NCBI GenBank assembly: GCA_007135745.1
Contig: SLIH01000009.1
Span: 1-5,408, forward strand
Source: Halomonas sp.
GTDB lineage: Bacteria; Pseudomonadota; Gammaproteobacteria; Pseudomonadales; Oleiphilaceae
Direction of reading: 5' to 3'
Length of the DNA: 5,408 bases
Of the stretch, positions 1 to 4,956 are shown piece by piece. Numbering within the stretch: position 1 is the stretch's first letter; every line of letters starts with the position of its first letter. The translations under genes and the position numbers were made by a program. A model generated the notes under the pieces. The model saw only the letters and a program-made list of their open reading frames with translations, did not search any database and was not told the DNA's origin.

Positions 1-967
1 CTTTGATGTTTCCCACATGGGGCAGGTCTGGCTGACCGGGGACAAGGTGGATGAGGCGCTGGAGCGCCTGGTGCCCGCCGATATTGTTGGCCTGCCTGTT
101 GGGCGCCAGCGTTATGCGCTGTTCACCAATGAGCAGGGTGGCATCCTGGACGACCTGATGATCAGCCGGCACGAAGATGGCTTCTACCTGGTGGTGAACG
201 CCGCCTGCAGGGAGCAGGACATTGCCCATCTGCGGGCCGGACTTGGCGAAGGCATCCAACTTGAGGAAATGACCGACCGCGCCCTGATTGCACTTCAGGG
301 GCCGAAGGCGGAAGCGGTCCTGGCACGTCTGCAGCCGGCGGTGCGCGATCTGGTGTTCATGGATAATGTGCAGATGGAGCTGATGGGCGAGACAGCCATT
401 ATCTCGCGCAGTGGTTATACCGGTGAGGATGGGTACGAAATCTCGGTGCCCGCGAGCATCGCCGAGAAACTCGCCCGGGCGCTTCTGGAGCAGCCGGAAG
501 TGGAGCCGGTGGGTCTGGGCGCCCGGGATTCCCTGCGTCTGGAAGCCGGGCTCTGTCTCTACGGAAACGATATTGATTCCACCACGACACCCGTGGAAGC
601 GTCGCTGATCTGGGCCATTGGCAAGCCGCGCCGACCAGATGGTGAGCGCGCGGGTGGTTTTCCGGGGGCTGATGTGATCCTGCCTCAGATCGAAGAGAAA
701 AGCGCTGAGCGCAAGCGTGTCGGGCTGGTGGGGCAGGGGCGCGCGCCTGTACGCGCGGGAGCGCCACTCTACAGCGAGGACGATCAACCCATCGGTGAGG
801 TAACCAGCGGTAATTTCGGTCCCAGTGTCGGCAAGCCCGTGGCCATGGGTTATGTGACCAAGGAACTCAGTGCGCCGGATACCGTGGTGTACGCTGAGGT
901 GCGTGGCAAGCGCCTGCCCATGACGGTCAGTCGCATGCCGTTCCTTAAGCCGGGGTATCAGAAATAA
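1..967 (+). CDS. gcvT: Glycine cleavage system T protein (aminomethyltransferase), 5'-truncated by the window edge
   Basis: Aminomethyltransferase of the cytoplasmic glycine cleavage complex. It takes the aminomethyl group carried on lipoyl-GcvH, releases ammonia and makes 5,10-methylene-tetrahydrofolate. The reading frame is open from base 2 and begins with FDVSHMGQ, the family motif that sits near residue 47 of E. coli GcvT, so about 45 N-terminal residues lie outside the window and the Met at base 17 is internal. Visible family marks, counted from that Met, are GGILDDLM (about 41-48, with the conserved folate-site Asp), RSGYTGEDGYE (about 131-141), GLGARDSLRLEAGLCLYG (about 167-184), and the C-terminal barrel domain with EVTSGNFGPSVGKPVAMGYV. 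The stop is TAA. No gcvH or gcvP follows, so this is the last gene of its transcript or stands alone. The 120-bp palindrome starting about 30 bp downstream may act as its 3' end. Identification is secure; only the N-terminus is unseen. Confidence 0.97.
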   Translation, partial: FDVSHMGQVWLTGDKVDEALERLVPADIVGLPVGRQRYALFTNEQGGILDDLMISRHEDGFYLVVNAACREQDIAHLRAGLGEGIQLEEMTDRALIALQGPKAEAVLARLQPAVRDLVFMDNVQMELMGETAIISRSGYTGEDGYEISVPASIAEKLARALLEQPEVEPVGLGARDSLRLEAGLCLYGNDIDSTTTPVEASLIWAIGKPRRPDGERAGGFPGADVILPQIEEKSAERKRVGLVGQGRAPVRAGAPLYSEDDQPIGEVTSGNFGPSVGKPVAMGYVTKELSAPDTVVYAEVRGKRLPMTVSRMPFLKPGYQK

Positions 968-997
968 CCTGCAGTTCCTGATCCTTGCTCTTTGTGT

Positions 998-1121
998 GGG
1001 GGGGCTGTTTGCAGGCGATTTCTCGAGTTGCAAGTCGCAGGTCTCAGGTCGCAGGTGGTGCTTACCTGAGACTTGAAACCTGCGACCTGTAACCCCTTTC
1101 AATCGCCTGCAGGCAGGCCCC
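998..1121. repeat. Nested palindromic intergenic element with inverted 7-nt repeat arrays
   Basis: Three nested layers are visible. The outer arms, 1001-1020 and 1101-1121, pair over about 20 positions: 11 perfect bp (1010-1020 with 1101-1111), two G-T wobbles, three more bp, a one-base bulge, then GGGG with CCCC. The core has four 7-nt units of the form CARGTNN in tandem on the left (1031-1058). Four units of the inverted form ACYTGNN lie on the right (1064-1091). The arms 1027-1042 and 1078-1093 match at 15 of 16 positions counting one wobble, and 1043-1049 pairs with 1064-1070. A run of seven G (998-1004) opens the element. It lies in the only sizeable gap between gcvT and the transferase gene. 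It resembles the dispersed palindromic (REP-like) elements of gammaproteobacteria and could serve as an RNA 3'-end or terminator structure. No T-tract or transposase is present. The structure is certain; the role is inferred. Confidence 0.85.
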
Positions 1122-1217
1122 GCATGGTGCTGCCCCTGGCGTGGTTTGGGCGTCCGGCTATCTGCAGTGAACCAGGGGCGATCACGGCGCGTAAGTTGGG
1201 GTCTCGGACCCGACCAT

Positions 1218-1222
1218 AGGAG
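1218..1222 (+). promoter_or_regulatory. Ribosome binding site of the glutathione transferase gene
   Basis: AGGAG lies 5 nt before the ATG at 1228 and supports that start. Just upstream, 1199-1203 and 1207-1211 form a 5-bp GC-rich stem with a 3-nt loop, so the leader is partly structured but leaves the Shine-Dalgarno sequence free. Confidence 0.75.
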
Positions 1223-1227
1223 CTGTC

Positions 1228-1896
1228 ATGATCACCCTTCATCACCTGAACAATTCCCGTTCCCAAAGGATTCTCTGGCTGCTGGAAGAGCTGGGGCTGG
1301 CGTATCAGGTGCGCCGGCACGAGCGGGATCCGCGTACCAGTCTTGCTCCGGAGAGTCTCAAGGCCGTCCATCCCCTGGGTAAGTCTCCTGTTATTGAAGA
1401 CGACGGTCGGGTGATCGCCGAATCCGGTGCCATTGTTGATTACCTCGCGCGAAAGGATGATACCCGCTCCCTGTTGGTGGAAGAGCAGGATCCCTTATTT
1501 CCCGACTGGACTTTCTGGATGCATTACGCCGAAGGCTCAATGATGCCGCCCCTGGTCATGCGTCTGGTGTTTGAGAAGGTAAAGACCGGGCCCATGCCGT
1601 TCTTTGCCCGCCCGATTGCAAGGGGCATTGCCGACAAAACCCACAAAGTGTTCCTGGGGCCGTTGATTCGCTCCCACCTGGATTTTGTCGAGGATCATCT
1701 GGCTCGCAACGACTGGTTTGTGGGCGATCGCCTGACCACGGCAGACATCCTGATGAGCTTTCCGCTGGAGGCGGCGGTTGCAGCGGGTGTTGCTGGAAAG
1801 CGCTATCCGAACATTTGTAACTATGTTGAGAAGTACCAGAGCCGTACGGCCTATCAGCGCGGCCTGGAAGTCGGCGGACCCTACGATTTCGCCTGA
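1228..1896 (+). CDS. Glutathione S-transferase, Gtt1-like
   Basis: Cytoplasmic glutathione S-transferase (222 aa, normal length), which conjugates glutathione to electrophiles or reduces peroxides. The N-terminal thioredoxin-fold domain is about 1-80. It opens with ITLHHLNNSRSQRILWLLEELG, where Ser10 is the likely glutathione-activating region. It carries the HPLGKSPV segment with the cis-proline (Pro54) and the ESGAIVDYL motif (Glu65-Ser66) that holds the gamma-glutamyl group. The helical C-terminal domain has FVGDRLTTADILMSFPL (about 164-180), with the N-capping box and conserved Asp173. The SRSQRILWLLEELGL and HPLGKSPV pattern resembles yeast Gtt1 and its bacterial relatives. The substrate cannot be read from sequence. 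The start is backed by an AGGAG 5 nt upstream. It appears monocistronic: gcvT is 260 bp upstream and the convergent nudE overlaps its last 16 bp. Family assignment is firm; subclass is less so. Confidence 0.93.
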   Translation: MITLHHLNNSRSQRILWLLEELGLAYQVRRHERDPRTSLAPESLKAVHPLGKSPVIEDDGRVIAESGAIVDYLARKDDTRSLLVEEQDPLFPDWTFWMHYAEGSMMPPLVMRLVFEKVKTGPMPFFARPIARGIADKTHKVFLGPLIRSHLDFVEDHLARNDWFVGDRLTTADILMSFPLEAAVAAGVAGKRYPNICNYVEKYQSRTAYQRGLEVGGPYDFA

Positions 1897-2444
1897 GTCT
1901 GTCGGGCGCGCACCATATAGAGCGCGGCAATGACCCGGGCTTCGTTCATATCGTCGCGCTCGACCAGCTCCTCAAGCCGTGAGAGGGGCCAGGTAAGGAC
2001 CTCCAGTGGTTCCGGTTCGTCCCCGGGCAGGCGTGACTCGTAGAGTTCTTCCGCCAGCGCGACCCGGATCTGGTGCCCCATGTAGCCCGGCGACAGGGTC
2101 ATGTCCTTGAGCAAGGTCAGCTTGCCGGCTCCATACCCGGCCTCTTCCTGCAGTTCCCGGTTGGCCGCTTCGCGCCAGTCCTCCCCATGTTCGTAACCTC
2201 CCTTGGGCAGAGTGAGATGGTATTCCTCAGTGCCGGCACCGTATTCGCGAATCAGGACAACGGTGTCATCATCCAGCATGGGGACGCACATGACGCCCGC
2301 GATGGGTGGTGTGCGCAGCCGTTCAAAATGGCATTCAACACCGTTGTTGAAGCGCAGATGCACCTGCTCAATTCCGAACAGGTGGCTGCGCGTGAGGAGC
2401 TTTGTGTCCAGGATCTCTGGTTTCTGTCGCATGAAGTGGCCCAT
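1881..2444 (-). CDS. nudE: ADP compounds hydrolase NudE (Nudix family)
   Basis: Nudix hydrolase of 187 aa, matching E. coli NudE in length and along its whole course. NudE cleaves ADP-ribose, diadenosine polyphosphates and NADH to an AMP product plus a phosphorylated half, using divalent metal. The Nudix box is complete: Gly82, Glu88, Arg96-Glu97, Glu100-Glu101 and Gly103 fit GX5EX7REUXEEXGU exactly. Other NudE-like stretches are QKPEIL near the N-terminus, VLIREYGAGTEEYHLTLPKG (about 63-82), the GDEPEPL segment after the box, and NEARVIAALYMVR near the end. The start is uncertain between Met1 (2444) and Met5 (2432). An in-frame TAA lies three codons upstream, and neither Met has a clear Shine-Dalgarno sequence. 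Met1 gives the spacing to QKP seen in E. coli. The gene diverges from pgl across 59 bp and overlaps the transferase gene tail to tail. Confidence 0.93.
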   Translation of the reverse strand: MGHFMRQKPEILDTKLLTRSHLFGIEQVHLRFNNGVECHFERLRTPPIAGVMCVPMLDDDTVVLIREYGAGTEEYHLTLPKGGYEHGEDWREAANRELQEEAGYGAGKLTLLKDMTLSPGYMGHQIRVALAEELYESRLPGDEPEPLEVLTWPLSRLEELVERDDMNEARVIAALYMVRARQTQAKS

Positions 2445-2503
2445 TATCTGTTACATTGAAAATATAGGTTGGATCCGGGAACGGCGGATGTTAGGTAGCC
2501 GCT
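2445..2503. promoter_or_regulatory. Divergent nudE / pgl promoter region
   Basis: Only 59 bp separate the two divergent start codons, so both promoters must lie here or reach into the genes. The nudE-proximal half is AT-rich (about 2451-2470), unlike its surroundings. On the minus strand it holds TATATT (2462-2467), a fair -10 for nudE, but no good -35 sits 16-18 bp further up. On the plus strand TTGAAA (2456-2461) resembles a -35 without a matching -10. An AGGT (2493-2496) 7 nt before the pgl ATG is its likely ribosome binding site. No convincing HexR palindrome, the usual regulator of such genes in pseudomonads, is visible. Confidence 0.4.
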
Positions 2504-3214
2504 ATGAAAAACACAGAATCAAGTGCGGTGCAATGGCATATTGAAGAGGACCGGTCCCTGCTCGCGTCGAGACTGGCTGGCCATGTGTCCACTTGGCTGC
2601 TGGCCGCGTTGGCTTTGCGGGAGCGCGCTTCGCTGGCGTTGTCCGGGGGCAGTACGCCAGGGCCTTTTCTCGCTGCGCTGTCACGGCAGGCACTGCCCTG
2701 GGCGCGCATTGATGTGGTGCCCGTGGATGAGCGTTGGGTTGCGCCGGACAGTGATCAGGCCAATGAGCGCTTGATCCGGAAGATGCTGCTGGTGGGTGAG
2801 GCCTCGCGGGCGCGTTTCTTTCCCCTGTTGGGACGTGAAGTCAGTGTGGAGCAGCAGGCCAGGCAAGCGGATAGGCGCCTGGTCGAACTGCACCGTCCGC
2901 TGGATGTGGCGGTCATGGGTATGGGCGATGATGCCCACACGGCGTCCTGGTTTCCCCGTTCGTCCGGGCTTGAGGAAGCGCTGTCAGAAGATTCCGAACG
3001 CCGGTGTGTGGCCACTGGGGCACCGACGGAGCCGGTTCAGCGGCTTACCCTGACCTGGCCATTGATTCGTGAGGCAAGGCGCTGTGCCGTGCTTATTCAC
3101 GGTGAGCAGAAAAAGCGGCGATTGCAGCAGGTTCTTGATGAATCTGGCGATGTGCAGGATGAACCGGTCCGTGTGCTTCTGCAGCGTCCGCTCTCAATCT
3201 ACTGGAGTGCATGA
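2504..3214 (+). CDS. pgl: 6-phosphogluconolactonase (DevB/Pgl type)
   Basis: Cytoplasmic enzyme (236 aa, normal for the family) that hydrolyses 6-phosphogluconolactone to 6-phosphogluconate, step two of both the oxidative pentose phosphate and Entner-Doudoroff routes. Family motifs in order are LALSGGSTPGPFL (Ser47-Gly-Gly-Ser-Thr, phosphate binding), DVVPVDERWV (Asp75-Glu76-Arg77), SDQANERLIRKMLL (Asn87 region) and VMGMGDDAHTASWFP (138-151), which contains the catalytic-site His145. The last motif reads DDAHTASW where most relatives have DGHTASLF; Gly to Ala and Leu to Trp are mild changes next to intact key residues. The ATG at 2504 is the first possible start after an in-frame TAG at 2492-2494 and has AGGT 7 nt upstream. 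It is coupled to eda by stop-start overlap. zwf, often just upstream in relatives, is replaced here by divergent nudE. Confidence 0.95.
   Translation: MKNTESSAVQWHIEEDRSLLASRLAGHVSTWLLAALALRERASLALSGGSTPGPFLAALSRQALPWARIDVVPVDERWVAPDSDQANERLIRKMLLVGEASRARFFPLLGREVSVEQQARQADRRLVELHRPLDVAVMGMGDDAHTASWFPRSSGLEEALSEDSERRCVATGAPTEPVQRLTLTWPLIREARRCAVLIHGEQKKRRLQQVLDESGDVQDEPVRVLLQRPLSIYWSA
3204..3207 (+). promoter_or_regulatory. eda ribosome binding site and coupled start
   Basis: GGAG inside the last pgl codons lies 3 nt before ATG 3211 and 6 nt before ATG 3214. The two ATGs are adjacent and in frame. Spacing favours the second, which shares one base with the pgl TGA (3212-3214). Either choice means the ribosome ending pgl can restart directly on eda. 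Confidence 0.6.
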
Positions 3215-3873
3215 TGGGAAAGGGGTTGCCGGAGGGCCTGGGGCACGTTCAGCGCGCGCTCGGCGAGGTATTGCATCGGGCCAGGCTGGTGCCGGTGATC
3301 ACCCTGGACCGGGTAGAGGAGGCGGTGCCACTGGCGCGGGCCATGCAGGACGCGGGCGCCCAGGCGCTGGAATTTACTCTGCGTACACCGGCTGGATTAC
3401 CGGGGCTGGCAGAAGTGCGCAAGGCGCTACCGGGGCTGTCACTTGGGGCGGGAACCGTGCGCTGCATCGACGATTACCACGCAGCCATCCGCGCCGGGGC
3501 GGATTTTGTCGTCAGCCCCGGAAGCACATCGAAGCTGCTCGATTATGGTGTGCTTGCGGAGATACCTTTGTTACCGGGGATTTCCACAATGTCAGAGCTG
3601 ATGGCAGGGTTTGAAAAGGGGTATCGGCTGTTCAAGTTCTTCCCGGCTGCCCTGAGTGGTGGGCGGGAAGCCCTGCGGGCTTTTGCCGGCCCTTTCCCGG
3701 ATGTGCGTCTGGTGCCGACCGGGGGGATTCAGGTTGACAACGCAGGCGATTACCTCGCCGAGCCCAATGTCATAGCCCTGGGGGGAACCTGGCTCAGCCC
3801 CCGGGATCTGGTCCATAAACAGGACTGGGATGCCATCGGGGCGCTGGTTGGTGAAGGTTTAAAGCGGCTTTGA
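3211..3873 (+). CDS. eda: 2-dehydro-3-deoxy-6-phosphogluconate (KDPG) aldolase
   Basis: Class I aldolase of the Entner-Doudoroff pathway. It splits KDPG into pyruvate and glyceraldehyde 3-phosphate; many members also cleave 4-hydroxy-2-oxoglutarate. The 220 aa fit the small trimeric (beta/alpha)8 barrel family. Residue markers are LVPVITLD (26-33), LEFTLRT (53-59, with catalytic Glu54 and substrate-binding Arg58), GAGTV (79-83), VSPGSTSKLL (101-110), PLLPGISTMSEL (119-130), FKFFPA (141-146, with Schiff-base Lys142) and VPTGGIQVDN (168-177, phosphate-binding loop). All catalytic residues are present. Met2 may be the true start from Shine-Dalgarno spacing, which would shorten the protein by one residue. 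The gene ends a pgl-eda unit; the next gene, gloA, is convergent, and only 3 bp separate the two stop codons. Confidence 0.97.
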   Translation: MMGKGLPEGLGHVQRALGEVLHRARLVPVITLDRVEEAVPLARAMQDAGAQALEFTLRTPAGLPGLAEVRKALPGLSLGAGTVRCIDDYHAAIRAGADFVVSPGSTSKLLDYGVLAEIPLLPGISTMSELMAGFEKGYRLFKFFPAALSGGREALRAFAGPFPDVRLVPTGGIQVDNAGDYLAEPNVIALGGTWLSPRDLVHKQDWDAIGALVGEGLKRL

Positions 3874-3876
3874 TTA

Positions 3877-4317
3877 TTACCAGGTGCCGGTGTTGGGCAT
3901 GCTGGCCCAGGGTTCCTGTTCCGGCAATGCCTCGCCTTTCTGCAGCAGTTCCACGGATAGGTCATCGGGAGAGCGCACGAAGGCCATGCGACCGTCCCGG
4001 GGTGGGCGATTGATGGTCACGCCGTTATCCATGAGTTTCCGGCACAGGGCGTAGAGGTCGTCCACCTCGTAGGCCAGGTGCCCGAAGTTCCGTCCGCCGG
4101 AATAGGTTTCCGGGTCCCAGTTCCATGTCAGTTCGATCTCGGGCGCACGGTATTTATCGGAAGACTCGCGATCCTCCGGAGCGCGGAGAAAGATTAGGGT
4201 AAAACGTCCCTTTTCACTGTCCTTGCGACGAACTTCCTCAAGTCCCAGAAGGGTGCAGTAGAAATGCAGTGATTCTTCGACGTCACTGATGCGAACCATG
4301 GTGTGGAGGTAACGCAT
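3877..4317 (-). CDS. gloA: Lactoylglutathione lyase (glyoxalase I)
   Basis: Glyoxalase I converts the hemithioacetal of methylglyoxal and glutathione to S-lactoylglutathione in the cytoplasm, the first step of methylglyoxal detoxification. The 146-aa protein has the two-module VOC fold. It begins [19 protein letters not shown] and continues through [21 protein letters not shown] and [10 protein letters not shown]. The four expected metal ligands are present: His5, Glu62, His80 and Glu123. The short N-terminus and lack of long insertions resemble the Ni/Co-dependent class of E. coli GloA rather than the longer Zn class; that metal call is inference. GGGAG (on the minus strand, 4326-4330) lies 8 nt before the ATG. 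It follows the unrecognised gene on the same strand after 39 nt, probably as a two-gene operon, and converges on eda. The C-terminal tail is about ten residues longer than E. coli GloA and ends MPNTGTW. Confidence 0.95.
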   Translation of the reverse strand: MRYLHTMVRISDVEESLHFYCTLLGLEEVRRKDSEKGRFTLIFLRAPEDRESSDKYRAPEIELTWNWDPETYSGGRNFGHLAYEVDDLYALCRKLMDNGVTINRPPRDGRMAFVRSPDDLSVELLQKGEALPEQEPWASMPNTGTW

Positions 4318-4356
4318 GATGGCCGCTCCCTTTTGTCGATGAGTTCAGCGCCAGCC

Positions 4357-4701
4357 CTAGCTCTCATCGGTGGGGTTGTGGATGTAGTGGGCCTCATCCA
4401 CAAGGCCGCCGGTTTTGAGGTAATCCTGAATGGCTGGCGAGCAGTTGAGATAGAAGAGCAGAAGTTCCCGCTGTATATCCTGGTGCTGGACCTGTGAGGC
4501 GAAGCGTATCATGTCCCGGATACCGCGGTCAGTGTCCCACCGGAACTTCCTCTGGTAGCGTAGTTCCAGCAGTTTGCTGAGGCGCTCAAGATGGTACTCC
4601 CCCGTATAGGTCAGGTGGTCATGAATCCGGAAAGATTCCGAATTTTGGCCTGTCCCATCAGGAGTTTCTTTTTTTGACCTGGGCCAAAGTGACTTGAGCA
4701 A
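4357..4701 (-). CDS. Unrecognised small soluble protein upstream of gloA
   Basis: I do not recognise a family. I place the start at the TTG at 4699-4701 because a GGAG stands 8 nt before it and the resulting N-terminus (LLKSLWPRSKKE) is a plausible basic start; this gives 114 aa. An in-frame GTG at 4732-4734 would give 125 aa but has no visible ribosome binding site. After a Lys/Arg- and Ser-rich segment of about 30 residues there is a probable helical domain. It includes the stretches GEYHLERLSKLLELRYQRK, DTDRGIRDMIRFASQVQHQD and RELLLFYLNCSPAIQDYLK. No signal peptide, membrane helix or metal-binding cluster is visible; one Cys only. The coding strand has A7 near the N-terminus. The 39-nt gap to gloA suggests cotranscription and perhaps a related role, but nothing in the protein shows what. 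Support for coding is the protein-like composition, ribosome binding site and operon spacing. Confidence 0.72.
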   Translation of the reverse strand: MLKSLWPRSKKETPDGTGQNSESFRIHDHLTYTGEYHLERLSKLLELRYQRKFRWDTDRGIRDMIRFASQVQHQDIQRELLLFYLNCSPAIQDYLKTGGLVDEAHYIHNPTDES

Positions 4702-4709
4702 AACGGTGA

Positions 4710-4713
4710 CTCC
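4710..4713 (-). promoter_or_regulatory. Ribosome binding site deciding the TTG start of the unrecognised gene
   Basis: GGAG on the minus strand is separated by 8 nt from a TTG codon. The alternative GTG start 33 nt further upstream lacks any purine-rich leader, so the TTG is preferred despite being the rarer start codon. Confidence 0.5.
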
Positions 4714-4734
4714 AATGTGATCCTGGGCCTGCAC

Positions 4735-4956
4735 TGGTATAGCGGGCCAGCAGATACGGGGTTATTATGCCGTCCGTGCTGGCGCTGAAACACACCACGT
4801 AACACATGTTTACAAAATGTAGTCTATTTTGCGTCTTAATGTGAGCTGTTCCCCGTCTGTGATTTCTCGGCGTGTCACGGATCACATTCTTTTTTTACGT
4901 TGACGATGTCGAAGTTGATCACGCGGGCAATGAGAATATGAGGAGTAATCCATAGG
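4735..4956. other. Divergent intergenic region between the unrecognised gene and the rmuC-like gene
   Basis: There is no credible gene in this stretch. It must contain leaders for both flanking genes. It is visibly more AT-rich than the rest of the window between about 4785 and 4900. Contents are a minus-strand CATAAT (4763-4768) that could be a -10 but lacks a good -35, a plus-strand TTTACA (4809-4814) resembling a -35 with no well-placed -10, the hairpin/T-tract at 4855-4896, and AGGAG at 4941-4945, 11 nt before the ATG at 4957. The spacing of that ribosome binding site is long but usable. I see no tRNA or recognised riboswitch. Confidence 0.5.
4855..4896 (+). terminator. Possible weak intrinsic terminator or attenuator in the rmuC-like leader
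   Basis: Two mutually exclusive stems precede a T-tract. One pairs 4858-4863 with 4881-4886 (6 bp, 17-nt loop), directly followed by TTC and seven T. The other pairs 4855-4862 with 4875-4882 (8 bp including two wobbles, 12-nt loop). The stems are not GC-rich, so termination efficiency would be modest. No plus-strand gene ends just upstream, so it would stop either antisense read-through or the leader transcript of the downstream gene. Confidence 0.3.

Noticed and set aside
399..767. Minus-strand open frame of 122 codons inside gcvT
   Set aside because: Pro/Arg/Ala-rich antisense shadow of a GC-rich gene; the sense frame has clear GcvT motifs.
2445..2503. Search for a HexR-type palindrome upstream of pgl
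   Set aside because: The TGTTACATTGAAAATATA stretch has only a vague resemblance; the two half-sites needed are not present.
2073..2544. Plus-strand open frames opposite nudE and across the nudE-pgl gap
   Set aside because: No family features and no ribosome binding site; they run over a complete Nudix box on the other strand and past the pgl start.
4809..4840. Promoter for the rmuC-like gene from TTTACA with a -10 near TCTTAA
   Set aside because: The spacing is 19-20 bp and the -10 is poor; not strong enough to list as a promoter.
4840..4870. Possible LexA box near CTGTTCCCCGTCTGTG
   Set aside because: The second half should read ACAG at the right spacing and does not; the CTGT copies are direct, not inverted.
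4938..4955. Five-codon mini-ORF (ATG to TAG) ending one base before the rmuC-like start
   Set aside because: It overlaps the likely ribosome binding site and has none of its own; very short ORFs of this kind are expected by chance.
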